Shown here: in pieces, positions 26,801 through 34,882 of the stretch
How positions within the stretch are numbered: the stretch's first letter is position 1
Layout of the letters: each line of letters opens with the position of its first letter
Assembly: GCA_021773835.1 (NCBI GenBank)
Contig: JAJFJQ010000066.1
Span: 124,001-188,000 of the forward strand
Length of the DNA: 64,000 nucleotides
Source: Gammaproteobacteria bacterium
Lineage (GTDB): Bacteria > Pseudomonadota > Gammaproteobacteria > Ga0077536
Direction of reading: 5' to 3'
Position numbers and translations under genes: made by a program
The notes under the pieces: model-generated
Told to the model about the DNA's origin: nothing
Database searches by the model: none
What the model saw: only the letters and a program-made list of their open reading frames with translations

Positions 26801-27352
26801 CCGGGAACAAGCTTTCGCGTTGTCGATCCCGATACGATGCAGAACTTACCGCCAAACGAAGACGGTCTGATCCTCATCGGTGGGAATCAGGTCATGCTCG
26901 GTTATCTCAACGATCCGCAAAAAACTGACGATTCCGTTGTCACGCTCGACGGAATGCGTTGGTACAAAACCGGTGATAAGGGGCATATCGATCAAGATGG
27001 ATTTCTAACGATCGTTGATCGTTACTCAAGATTCGCCAAGATCGGCGGCGAGATGGTTAGCCTAAGCGCCGTCGAAGAGTCGATCCGTACAGCACTTGAG
27101 GTACCGGATCTTGAATGTATAGCCGTTGCGGTCCCGGATGCGAAGAAAGGAGAATCGATCGTGTTGTTGTTAAACCCCAACCCGCTGGAGGTTACCGATA
27201 CTGACGAGGTACGGAAACGGATCGTAAGCCAAGGAGTCAATCCGCTAATGGCACCAGGACGCATCGAGTTCGTCGAAGAGATACCGACATTGGCCAGTGG
27301 AAAAACTGATTTTATGGCCGCACGACGACTTGCCCAGCAAACTACGGCCTGA
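23888..27352 (+). CDS. aas: Aas-type fusion: LplT-like transporter + PlsC acyltransferase + acyl-ACP/acyl-CoA ligase
   Basis: This 1154-residue protein joins three functions. Residues 1-415 form an MFS-like domain with about 12 helices (LplT, lysophospholipid flippase). Residues 425-620 are a PlsC acyltransferase with the H-x4-D box at 453-458 (NHISFID) and FPEGT at 521-525. Residues 625-1154 are an AMP-forming ligase with the P-loop FSSGSEGVPKG (793-803), then GYGATETTP and WYKTGDKGHID. In E. coli, Aas plus LplT re-acylate lysophosphatidylethanolamine taken up from the periplasm; here all parts are in one chain. AGGAAAAA precedes the ATG. It begins a same-strand run with GDPD, glpK and glpD. 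Confidence 0.92.
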   Translation: MLDVIKIRGFIAFTAMVFLNAFVDLGHKIIVQNTIFKAYDGDIQIILTAIVNGLILLPFVLLFSPAGFISDRFAKTGVMRTSAWLAVIVTLLITYSYYHGYFLAAFALTFILAIQSAIYSPAKYGYIKDLAGTKKLAEANALVQVATTVAILLGTFAFSILFENRLAGFAITNESSILETIAPIGWFLVAGSVLELILAYRLPRSKPVADALSFKWRPYLSGAYLRDNLNLIWRHDVIWLSIVGLSIFWAIAQVVLASFPAFTKSEMGITNTIVIQGLMACAGIGIVFGSSMASRASKNHIETGLIPIGAMGVAISIILLPTLQSPYALGLNFIALGFLGGLFIVPLNALIQFHAQESERGRVLAGNNLIQNITMLAFLGLTIGLAYVEIDVRFLFMILAVTAVGGAIYTVYKVPESLVRFIVDQVFSSKYRLQIVGFENFPESGGVLLLGNHISFIDWAIVQMSSPRPVRFIMERSIYERWYLKWFLDFFGCIPISAGQYQQALDQVTNLLNQGEVVCLFPEGTVSRNGQLTEFKHGYEKAAANASGVILPFYLRGLWGSSFSRSNAGLREHRKSGRKREIVMAFGAALPMHTEADELKQKIFDLSVSAWHQYTESLPDVAAAWLATAKRLGSNIAITDSNGQEFTHRRVATGVLLLARVINKQCRGQNVGVLLPTSSAGAITNLAVLNCGKTTVNLNYTASTDSLLNAIGNAEIDTIITSRKFVERLEKRGIDLAPLASTVSLMYLEDELGAPSKLNKLLTLALFTLTPTAILLRLFHRRVAIDAPAAILFSSGSEGVPKGVVLSHKNIMSNIRQVSDVLNTESDDIVMATLPLFHAFGLTVTTFMPLIEGIPMVTHPDPTDAPNIGKAVAKYRATILLGTSTFFRLYTKNKRVLPLMFNSLRIVVAGAEKLSPNVRDEFKLKFNKDILEGYGATETTPVASVNIPDELDIRSWKVQRGVKAGTVGMPLPGTSFRVVDPDTMQNLPPNEDGLILIGGNQVMLGYLNDPQKTDDSVVTLDGMRWYKTGDKGHIDQDGFLTIVDRYSRFAKIGGEMVSLSAVEESIRTALEVPDLECIAVAVPDAKKGESIVLLLNPNPLEVTDTDEVRKRIVSQGVNPLMAPGRIEFVEEIPTLASGKTDFMAARRLAQQTTA

Positions 27353-27360
27353 CCGCTATT

Positions 27361-28080
27361 ATGTTGATCATTGGCCACCGCGGAGCAGCCGGAACCTCGC
27401 CAGAAAATACATTGATGTCGATCTCCATGGCGTTGGATTGCGGTGTTGATTGGGTTGAGATCGATATTCGAATGGTCGACGACACTATAATTGTCTTGCA
27501 TGACGAAACCCTCGATCGCACGACAAACGGATCCGGCTCGGTCTATCAACATTCCCTTGCGGACCTTCGTACGCTTGACGCCGGCGATGGAGCGCAGATC
27601 CCATTGCTGAGCGAAGTTTTGGAGTTGATCGATGCGCGAGCTGGTTTAAATATCGAATTCAAGCAACGCGGTCTTGTTGGCGCGGTCGTTGAAATGACCA
27701 CAGCATTCATTGAGCGCCAACCCCGTTGGCGAAATCGCATCATGTTCTCGTCATTTATTCCGGAGGTGATGAGCGAACTAAGCGTTCTGGACCCGAGCCA
27801 TTGTATGCTCGGTGCACTCAGTGAAAGTAACGCCGAGGACCCAATACGAACCGCTAATCATCTCAACGCTTACTCCGCCAACATATCGCTCGTGCAACTT
27901 TCGAAGTCACTGGTCGAGTCAGCGCATAAACAAGGCCTGATGGTGCTCGTCTACACGGTTAACGACAACGCCGACGTTCGCCGCTGCTTTGAATTGTCAG
28001 TCGATGGGATATTCACCGACTTTCCGGAGCGCGCAATTGCCTTTATTCAAAACTTACCTATGATTTCGCGAACGCAATAG
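27361..28080 (+). CDS. Glycerophosphodiester phosphodiesterase (GDPD)
   Basis: The 239-residue enzyme shows the GDPD hallmarks IGHRGAAGTSPENTL (catalytic His8 and metal site), VEIDIRMVDD, VLHDETLDRTTNGSG and, near the end, VYTVNDNADVRRCFELSVDG followed by FTDFPE. It cleaves glycerophosphodiesters to glycerol 3-phosphate and an alcohol. There is no signal peptide, so it is cytosolic (UgpQ-like). It starts 8 bases after the Aas-type gene and 18 bases before glpK, so these are one operon. Confidence 0.93.
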   Translation: MLIIGHRGAAGTSPENTLMSISMALDCGVDWVEIDIRMVDDTIIVLHDETLDRTTNGSGSVYQHSLADLRTLDAGDGAQIPLLSEVLELIDARAGLNIEFKQRGLVGAVVEMTTAFIERQPRWRNRIMFSSFIPEVMSELSVLDPSHCMLGALSESNAEDPIRTANHLNAYSANISLVQLSKSLVESAHKQGLMVLVYTVNDNADVRRCFELSVDGIFTDFPERAIAFIQNLPMISRTQ

Positions 28081-28098
28081 TAGTAAGCGGGAACCACT

Positions 28099-29598
28099 GT
28101 GGCCTATATCCTCGCACTGGACCAAGGTACAACGAGCTCACGGGCAATCGTATTTGATGAGCAACAACGTGTTTTAGGATCCGCGCAATCTAGTTTCCAA
28201 CAGTTTTTTCCGGAGCCAGGCTGGGTAGAGCACGACCCGCTGGAAATCTGGCGCTCACAGCTCGACGTCACACACCAAGCCCTTCGTAATGCTGAACTCG
28301 ATAGCACGCAAATCGGCGCGATAGGCATCACCAACCAGCGCGAAACTACTGTTGTTTGGGATCGCCGCACCGGACAGCCTATCTACAACGCGATTGTGTG
28401 GCAGGACCGCCGCACCGCAGAGCGGTGTCGTCGCATGCATGACGCTGGGCATGGATCCGCAATACACCAAGCCACGGGACTCCTGCTTGATCCCTATTTC
28501 TCGGCAAGTAAAGTCCAGTGGATTTTGGAACATTGCGATGGCGCCCAAGATGACGCACTTGCAGGGCGCCTGGCGTTCGGGACAATCGACACATGGTTGA
28601 TTTGGAATCTGACGCAAGGGCGATCGCATATCACGGACACGAGTAATGCGTCACGAACCTCGCTATTGAATCTTCATTCGAGACAATGGGATGTCGACAT
28701 GCTTGAGCTGTGGGGCATTCCACAAACAATGCTACCGGAAGTTGCCCAATCGAGCGGCCAACTCGCTGTCTGCACAACCGCCGGATTACACGACATTCCA
28801 ATAACCGGTATAGCGGGAGACCAGCAAGCGGCGCTATTTGGTCAAGCCTGTTTCTCTGCCGGCGAAGCAAAGTGCACCTATGGTACTGGGTGTTTCATTC
28901 TGCTGAATTCCGGCGATGAACCGGTTTTATCACGCAACCGATTACTGAGCACGATCGCGTGGACCATCGATGGTAAGACTGAATACGCGTTGGAAGGTAG
29001 CGTATTTATGGGTGGCGCACTCGTTCAGTGGCTGCGTGATGGCCTTGAGATTATCGACCGATCCGCAGACATCGAGGTACTTGCCGCTTCAGTTGAAGAC
29101 AGCGATGGCGTGATTTTCGTTCCGGCCTTTGCGGGTTTGGGTGCGCCTTACTGGGATCCGCAGGCACGAGGGGCAATATTAGGGCTTACCCGAGGCACGA
29201 CTAAAGCTCATCTCGCTCGGGCCGCACTCGAAGGGATTGCATTCCAAGTTGCGGATGTCCTCAACGCAATGCAAAGCGATGCTAAAGACGCAATCAGCAG
29301 CATCAAGGTCGATGGCGGCGCTAGCGCCAACGATCTGTTAATGCAGCTACAGTCGGATATATTACAGATTCCGCTGCTCAGGGCCGGCAACACGGAAAGT
29401 ACAGCACTCGGCGTTGCGGGTCTCGCCGGTTTAGCCATTGGCGTTTGGAAGAGTCGCGATGAGTTACGTGCAATCTGGCGCGAAAATGGCCGAATTGTGC
29501 CGATGGAAAAAAGCCAACAATTACGTCGGCAAACAGACCTGTGGCACAAAGGTGTACCGCGTGCACAAGATTGGGTTATTGACGGCGATAGCGAATGA
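28099..29598 (+). CDS. glpK: Glycerol kinase
   Basis: This 499-residue kinase matches the FGGY family and the usual GlpK length. It has LALDQGTTSSRAIVFD at the N-terminus, ITNQRETTVVWDRRTGQPIY, the substrate segment WQDRRT, ITGIAGDQQAALFGQACF, and the C-terminal phosphate-binding region IKVDGGASANDLLMQ. It phosphorylates glycerol to glycerol 3-phosphate with ATP. The start is GTG at 28099. Its stop overlaps the glpD start by 4 bases. No glycerol facilitator gene (glpF) is seen in the cluster. Confidence 0.96.
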   Translation: MAYILALDQGTTSSRAIVFDEQQRVLGSAQSSFQQFFPEPGWVEHDPLEIWRSQLDVTHQALRNAELDSTQIGAIGITNQRETTVVWDRRTGQPIYNAIVWQDRRTAERCRRMHDAGHGSAIHQATGLLLDPYFSASKVQWILEHCDGAQDDALAGRLAFGTIDTWLIWNLTQGRSHITDTSNASRTSLLNLHSRQWDVDMLELWGIPQTMLPEVAQSSGQLAVCTTAGLHDIPITGIAGDQQAALFGQACFSAGEAKCTYGTGCFILLNSGDEPVLSRNRLLSTIAWTIDGKTEYALEGSVFMGGALVQWLRDGLEIIDRSADIEVLAASVEDSDGVIFVPAFAGLGAPYWDPQARGAILGLTRGTTKAHLARAALEGIAFQVADVLNAMQSDAKDAISSIKVDGGASANDLLMQLQSDILQIPLLRAGNTESTALGVAGLAGLAIGVWKSRDELRAIWRENGRIVPMEKSQQLRRQTDLWHKGVPRAQDWVIDGDSE

Positions 29599-31157
29599 AC
29601 CGGATTAACTTTCTCGCGCGTGTCGCGGCACGCCACAAACCGTTCGACCTTGTAGTGATCGGCGGTGGCGCCACCGGCGCAGGCATCGCCTTGGACGCCG
29701 CCAGTCGTGATCTAGATGTATTGTTGCTTGAACGCGACGATTTTGGCTCCGGAACATCGAGCCGCAGCACCAAGATCATTCACGGCGGAGTTCGTTACCT
29801 TGCCCAGGGACGCATCGGGCTTGTGCGCGAAGCGCTGCGTGAACGCGCTTATTTGATCCAAAATGCACCACACCTAGTGTCACCACTCGCGTTCTTTGTG
29901 CCAATAGAAAATCTGTATGAACGCGCGAAATATTTCTCAGGACTCAAACTCTACGATGTCCTGTCCGGAATGCGACAGGTCGATCCAAGTTCGTGGTTTG
30001 GACGAACTGAGTTTCAGCACGCCGCAGCCGCCGTTCAAACGGAAAGGTTTTCCGGCGCTATGCGCTACTTCGACGGACAATTCGACGATACCCGACTACT
30101 AATCAATATCCTCGCGACGGCCGCCGAGGCCGGTGCCACCGTATTGAACTATGCAGCGGTAGTCAGCCTAAATAAAAACCGCGCCGGGCACCTGAGATCC
30201 GTAAGCTTTTGCGATCGCGAATCGGACCAGACGCACGAAGTAGAGGCAAAAGCCGTAGTCAACGCGACCGGCGCAGCTAGCGACACTGTACTAAGCCTGG
30301 ATCAGCCAGGCCAAACAAATACTATCCTGCCTAGCCAGGGAACCCACGTCGTGGTGGCGAAGGAATTTCTTCCCGGAGACGACGCGCTTTTGATGCCCCG
30401 AACACCCGACGGCCGAATTATGTTTGCCATTCCGTGGCTCGGCCACGTGCTATTGGGCACTACGGATATACCGCTACCGACTGCGGTCGACAATCCGGTA
30501 CCCAAGGATGAAGAAATTGAGATGATCTTGAAGGTCAGCGCAAACTACCTACGACAAGCCCCGACCAGAAAAGATGTCCTATCGTGCTTCGCTGGGATCC
30601 GGCCGCTGGTCCGCGCTCCATCGGAAACCAAGGCGTCGAAGGTATCGCGGGAACATCGCATCGATGTCTTGCCGTCAAAACTAATCAGTATATCTGGTGG
30701 GAAATGGACGACTTATCGCCATATGGCAGCCCAGTGCGTCGATACGATTGCGAGTACCCATAACTTTGAGATCCCGAAATCACAAACCCATACCCTGAGA
30801 TTTTCATCAACACCGGTAAACGGGGTCGCGCCGCGACGATTTTCAGACTACGGAACGTCCGCGGACGAACTCGACAAACTGATAACCAACGATCCGACAT
30901 TGGACGACCCGCTGTGCGACGGTTTACCCTACAAAAAAGTGCACTGCGTATGGGCGATCCGTAACGAAATGGCCCGCACCGTAGAAGACGTCCTAGCCCG
31001 TCGCACGCGCGCACTGTTTCTCAATGCGGAATCGGCCCTGGACGCGGCCCCAGCAGTGCTTGAAATTCTGACGCGGGAATTGGCAATTGAACCACTAACT
31101 GGACAACAACAACTCCAATCGTTCGCGGCGCGTGCAGCTGAATACCGCTGCCGTTGA
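29595..31157 (+). CDS. glpD: Aerobic glycerol-3-phosphate dehydrogenase
   Basis: The 520-residue flavoprotein starts with an FAD-binding GGGATGAGIALDAASRDLDV and has SSRSTKIIHGGVRYL, both typical of GlpD, plus LVRAPSETKASKVSREHRI and SGGKWTTYRHMA. It oxidises glycerol 3-phosphate to dihydroxyacetone phosphate at the inner membrane and passes electrons to quinone. It overlaps glpK by 4 bases (ATGA), so both are translationally coupled. Confidence 0.95.
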   Translation: MNRINFLARVAARHKPFDLVVIGGGATGAGIALDAASRDLDVLLLERDDFGSGTSSRSTKIIHGGVRYLAQGRIGLVREALRERAYLIQNAPHLVSPLAFFVPIENLYERAKYFSGLKLYDVLSGMRQVDPSSWFGRTEFQHAAAAVQTERFSGAMRYFDGQFDDTRLLINILATAAEAGATVLNYAAVVSLNKNRAGHLRSVSFCDRESDQTHEVEAKAVVNATGAASDTVLSLDQPGQTNTILPSQGTHVVVAKEFLPGDDALLMPRTPDGRIMFAIPWLGHVLLGTTDIPLPTAVDNPVPKDEEIEMILKVSANYLRQAPTRKDVLSCFAGIRPLVRAPSETKASKVSREHRIDVLPSKLISISGGKWTTYRHMAAQCVDTIASTHNFEIPKSQTHTLRFSSTPVNGVAPRRFSDYGTSADELDKLITNDPTLDDPLCDGLPYKKVHCVWAIRNEMARTVEDVLARRTRALFLNAESALDAAPAVLEILTRELAIEPLTGQQQLQSFAARAAEYRCR

Positions 31158-31171
31158 CATGAGAATCGAGC

Positions 31172-31891
31172 ATGAAAGGTAAATCCAAAGCACCAGTACA
31201 AACGCCGCCCTTCCGCGGGTTTCCGCCCGAAACCCTGGATTTCCTGTTTGACCTTGCGCTAAACAACAATCGCGAATGGTTTACGAACAACAAACCCAGA
31301 TATGAGGAATTTATTGTCGCACCGGCGCTCGATTTTATCGCTACCGTTGGTGAGAGAATGCCAAAGTTATCGGAACACATTACTTGTATTCCGAAACGTG
31401 TCGGCGGTTCGCTGTTTAGAATATATCGTGACGTTCGATTTGCACATGATAAGCGACCGTATAAAACGAATATCGGTATTCATTTCAGGCATACACAAGC
31501 GCTGAACGCACACGCTCCCGGCTATTACATGCATATCGGTGTAGACGAATGTTTTTTTGGAGGCGGCATGTGGCGCCCGGACTCAGCCGCCTTACAGCGA
31601 ATTAGAACAAGGATCGTGGAAAAGCCCGAAGAGTGGCGAAAAATTTTGCGCAGCCGAAAATTTAGCCGCGATTTCGAACTCGGTGGCGAAAAACTGAAAC
31701 GTCCGCCGAAAGGCTTCCCCCCTGAACATGAGTACGTCGAATACCTAAAGCAAAAAAGCTTTATCGGGATCGCAAATTTCGATCACGGTCTGATCCTTGA
31801 CCCGGATATTGTCGACTACGCACTCGAGATGTACACCACCGCCGAACCGCTAATGCGCTTTCTTTGCAGCAGCCAAGACCTACAGTACTAG
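31172..31891 (+). CDS. DUF2461 family protein
   Basis: The 239-residue protein matches the DUF2461 (TIGR02453) pattern: FPPETLDFLFDLALNNNREW followed by FTNNKPRYEEF, IYRDVRFAHDKRPYKTNIG, GYYMHIGVDECFFGGGMWRP, and a C-terminal AEPLMRFL. No catalytic role is established for this family. It starts 14 bases after glpD and is likely carried on the same transcript, but nothing links it to glycerol metabolism. Confidence 0.88.
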   Translation: MKGKSKAPVQTPPFRGFPPETLDFLFDLALNNNREWFTNNKPRYEEFIVAPALDFIATVGERMPKLSEHITCIPKRVGGSLFRIYRDVRFAHDKRPYKTNIGIHFRHTQALNAHAPGYYMHIGVDECFFGGGMWRPDSAALQRIRTRIVEKPEEWRKILRSRKFSRDFELGGEKLKRPPKGFPPEHEYVEYLKQKSFIGIANFDHGLILDPDIVDYALEMYTTAEPLMRFLCSSQDLQY

Positions 31892-31918
31892 CGTATCGGG
31901 GTCGCGAAACTCGGTCTA

Positions 31919-32848
31919 TTATTCCCATTCTAGTTCGCGGAAGGCCCGACTGACATTACGCGCATGGATATCATTTAGCCTCCAACCCGAGGCGGCATCT
32001 TTACCGATGGTTTCTATCGCATCTTCGAGATAAACACCGTCGGCAACCGCTTTACGCACATCCGCCAGTAGCGCAGTGAGATATTCGCGTTCGGCGTCGG
32101 CGGCAGACGGCCAATCGGCGCTGGTCGGGCCGTGACCAGGAATAATTCTGGTGAACGGTTTTGATTGATGTTCTGCAAGCCAAGCCAGCCAACCTCGGAG
32201 GCTTCCATCAAGGACGGGTAAGCGCCCCATGAACACGAGATCGCCGGTCCAAAGCGTATCGGTTTTCTCATCAAATACGGTCAGGTCGGTGTTCGTGTGC
32301 GCGCTACGATGTGCTTCAAGCAGGATATTCCGATCGCCAAGGTCGAGTGACGTGGACGTCAACACATTCTTAGTAGGCCCAGTAACTAGTTCTTGCTTGC
32401 CACCGTCGAGTTCTCTAGAAAACTGGTTAGCAAAATATCTACGGTTGTTCGCAACCGCAGCGGACAAGTTTCCGTGACCGATAAAATGGACACCATCTTC
32501 CTCAAACACTGCGTTGCCAAGCACATGATCGAAATGCACATGCGTATTGATCACGTAGCAAATTGGTACAGCTGTGTGAGCACGGATGGCAGCCAGCAAT
32601 GCGCGACCGGTTTCGATCGACCCTCCGCTGTCCACAACCGCTACACACTTGCGCCCCACGATGAAGCCAATATTGGCGCTGTCACCGCGATGTGTATGGT
32701 CTATACCGACCGTGCGACCGGCGTGGACATAGATGCCGTCAGCGACCTGAGTGATCCTGAACTGTGGTGCTGCCGGTTCAGACGCAACAGCAACTGATCC
32801 GAGCAAGACAGTGAGTAACACGTTTCGGAGCGCGCCGTGCGTTAACAT
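31919..32848 (-). CDS. Metallo-beta-lactamase-fold hydrolase, quinoprotein-relay (SoxH-related) type
   Basis: The 309-residue exported protein has a signal peptide (about 1-23) and the metal-binding box THVHFDH (an H-x-H-x-D-H motif), with further ligands in HRSAHTNTDL, WTGDLVFMGRLPV and IIPGHGP. The overall pattern resembles the 'quinoprotein relay system zinc metallohydrolase 2' group often found near PQQ-dependent dehydrogenases. Two possible quinoprotein genes lie about 30 kb away at the left end of the window, but none is adjacent. The substrate is unknown. Confidence 0.8.
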   Translation of the reverse strand: MLTHGALRNVLLTVLLGSVAVASEPAAPQFRITQVADGIYVHAGRTVGIDHTHRGDSANIGFIVGRKCVAVVDSGGSIETGRALLAAIRAHTAVPICYVINTHVHFDHVLGNAVFEEDGVHFIGHGNLSAAVANNRRYFANQFSRELDGGKQELVTGPTKNVLTSTSLDLGDRNILLEAHRSAHTNTDLTVFDEKTDTLWTGDLVFMGRLPVLDGSLRGWLAWLAEHQSKPFTRIIPGHGPTSADWPSAADAEREYLTALLADVRKAVADGVYLEDAIETIGKDAASGWRLNDIHARNVSRAFRELEWE

Positions 32849-32902
32849 GCGGCGCCTACAATGAGAAACGATAAGGGGATCGTATCGAGAGGATGTTGTT
32901 GA

Positions 32903-33757
32903 CTAAGCGCTACCTGCAATCGCGGTAAACAGCCCGGGCTGACGAGCATCATCGAGGTTCGTATATAAATTATCGATGATTTCGCGACCATCAACGGTGC
33001 ACTCAAGATAGTGGATCGAATCGATAATATAAGGGTCAACGCTTTTCTCAAAAAACAGCGGGTAGGCTTCCAGCAAATCACCAGGCATCCCATAACCCAT
33101 GCCTTCGTTAAAGCCGATCTCTTCAAATTCGTAAAATATCGCTGAAAGTTTTCGCAGATAGCGCAGATCGCTCAATTGACCGATCAAGTCCGCACCACGT
33201 ACAAGTCCCGGATAGTCCGCGGTCTGCGCATACCATTTATCCGGCGGCACCGGAAAGCGGGTGCGCTCGATTGCCGCTTGGATCGCTGGCACGTCGACAA
33301 TATCCAAATTGCTAAAATTTTCTTCGACGAATCGCTTGCCGCGGTCAACATGGATCGGCATCAGTGCCGCGTCACTACGTCTAACGGCGATACGGGTAGA
33401 TTGCTTACCGATACCACTCGCCAGACGTTCACCGTCGTCATCACTGCAGATCCCCCGCACATAACCGATGTCGTGACATAGCAAGGCGATAACCGTATTG
33501 AGCCAATCGCCTTTGGCGACATTGGCGTCTTGCAACTGCTTGGCCTTAAGGATCTCCAGACCTACAATCGTTACGTGGACGGTATGCTCAACGTTGTGAT
33601 ATAGGGCGTCGCTATTCGCGATATGACCGAGCGCAGTGGCGGCAGCGTCTTTAGCATGTTGGATATAGTCGCGGTCGGATGTACCGAACATCGTCTCAAA
33701 AGCGCCATCCATGCGCGTAGCAACTTCTGCGGTCAGTAGTTGCGTAACATTGAGCAT
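32903..33757 (-). CDS. HD-domain metal-dependent phosphohydrolase
   Basis: The 284-residue protein has HD ligands in YHNVEHTVHV and LLCHDIGYV (the H...HD pattern), within a fold like that of cyclic-nucleotide phosphodiesterases. Later parts (PDYPGLVRGADLIGQLSDLR) hold the typical final aspartate. The substrate may be a nucleotide or signalling phosphate, which the sequence does not tell. No partner domain such as GAF or REC is present. It lies 54 bases upstream of the metallohydrolase on the same strand. Confidence 0.82.
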   Translation of the reverse strand: MLNVTQLLTAEVATRMDGAFETMFGTSDRDYIQHAKDAAATALGHIANSDALYHNVEHTVHVTIVGLEILKAKQLQDANVAKGDWLNTVIALLCHDIGYVRGICSDDDGERLASGIGKQSTRIAVRRSDAALMPIHVDRGKRFVEENFSNLDIVDVPAIQAAIERTRFPVPPDKWYAQTADYPGLVRGADLIGQLSDLRYLRKLSAIFYEFEEIGFNEGMGYGMPGDLLEAYPLFFEKSVDPYIIDSIHYLECTVDGREIIDNLYTNLDDARQPGLFTAIAGSA

Positions 33758-34135
33758 CTTAGGCTCGACCGGGCGCCGCTACGGCGCGCCGACTAGTGCG
33801 TAAATGTCTGATTATTATTCCCTTGGTCCATGGTTACTTTTCGACCGATTGAAACAAAGTATAGAGATCGACCCAGCCGATTACTCAAGGAATTAGTCCG
33901 TTTTGTGACAAGGTTGCGATCGTTTTTCGGTGCCCCGCCCATGGGCCTAATCAACGCCCCACTAAATCGGCGACCGGTCGCCTCTCATCGATTGTCAAAT
34001 TTATTGCTGCAGTGCACTAATTTAGCCCCATTGACGGCCTAGGCGGTTATTATTCTGCGTAATCCCACGCGCGACGTGGGCGAGGAGACGAAATGACAAT
34101 CAATCAGAAAACAGCGTTCACGAAAAGGTAATGAC
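33758..34135. promoter_or_regulatory. Divergent intergenic region with hairpin and leader ORF
   Basis: These 378 bases separate the HD-domain gene and the dienelactone hydrolase gene. Near the right end are a hairpin, CCCACG-CGCGA-CGTGGG (34064-34080), and directly after it a short leader ORF (34093-34131). A longer open frame at 33830-34042 has no ribosome-binding site and no family character. The left part shows nothing identifiable. Confidence 0.45.
34093..34131 (+). CDS. Candidate 12-residue leader peptide
   Basis: An ATG with a strong GAGGAG Shine-Dalgarno 6-7 nt upstream opens a 12-codon frame, MTINQKTAFTKR. Its stop lies only 4 bases before the ATG of the dienelactone hydrolase gene, and its AAAAGG end would serve as that gene's ribosome-binding site. 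A GC-rich hairpin (34064-34080) is just upstream. The layout fits translational coupling or a leader peptide, but a frame this short could also arise by chance. Confidence 0.45.
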   Translation: MTINQKTAFTKR

Positions 34136-34876
34136 ATGATCGAAAAGTATGTTGACTATGAGCACGATGGCGTCGTTTTGGAAGGCTATTTGGCCTTCGA
34201 CGGTGAACGCGGCGCCCCGCGACCGCGACCTGCTGTGTTGATTGCCCACACATGGGAGGGTCGTGGCGAATTTGTTTGCGATAAGGCCAGGGTCTTAGCC
34301 GGACAGGGCTACATCGCCTTCGCACTAGACCTGTACGGCAAAGGCGTTATCGGCAGCGGACCCGAAGAAAACGGAAAGCTGATGCAACCGTTCCTCGACG
34401 ATCGCGCCTTGCTGCAAAAACGAATGCTCAAGGCACTCGAAACCGTGTCAAAGCTCGATGAGGTAGATGATAAAAGAATCGTTGCGATTGGATACTGTTT
34501 TGGCGGTCTCGCCGTGTTGGACTTGGCGCGCATCGGTGCGGACGTCCAGGGTGTGGTCAGCTTCCATGGCCTACTGGGCAAACCGGGGAATACGGATGGC
34601 AAGCCCATCACGGCGAAGACACTAATACTACACGGCCACGACGACCCGATGGCCCCCGTTGAAGATGTCGTCGCTATTGAAAATGAGCTCACCGCGGCGG
34701 GTGCAGATTGGCAGATATATGTGTACGGCAATACGATGCATTCATTCACGAATCCTAATGCGAATGATCCTGACATGGGAACGGTTTATAGCGATCTCGC
34801 TGACCATCGATCATGGAATAGTTTGATGAATTTCTTGCGCGAGGTATTCGCGTCTAATCCAAGTGGTCGTTGGTAG
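34136..34876 (+). CDS. Dienelactone hydrolase family protein
   Basis: The 246-residue alpha/beta hydrolase has the nucleophile elbow GYCFGG (catalytic cysteine as in dienelactone hydrolase), the acid segment LHGHDDPMAPVEDV and the histidine in GNTMHSFTNPNAND. The start has AAAAGG upstream. Bacterial family members act on lactones or other esters in the cytosol; the real substrate is not inferable. It converges with the amidohydrolase gene, 6 bases away. Confidence 0.9.
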   Translation: MIEKYVDYEHDGVVLEGYLAFDGERGAPRPRPAVLIAHTWEGRGEFVCDKARVLAGQGYIAFALDLYGKGVIGSGPEENGKLMQPFLDDRALLQKRMLKALETVSKLDEVDDKRIVAIGYCFGGLAVLDLARIGADVQGVVSFHGLLGKPGNTDGKPITAKTLILHGHDDPMAPVEDVVAIENELTAAGADWQIYVYGNTMHSFTNPNANDPDMGTVYSDLADHRSWNSLMNFLREVFASNPSGRW

Positions 34877-34882
34877 ACGGTG

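Noticed and set aside
33830-34042. ORF in the region before the dienelactone hydrolase gene
   Set aside because: It has no ribosome-binding site, no family similarity and an arginine-rich composition typical of chance frames.
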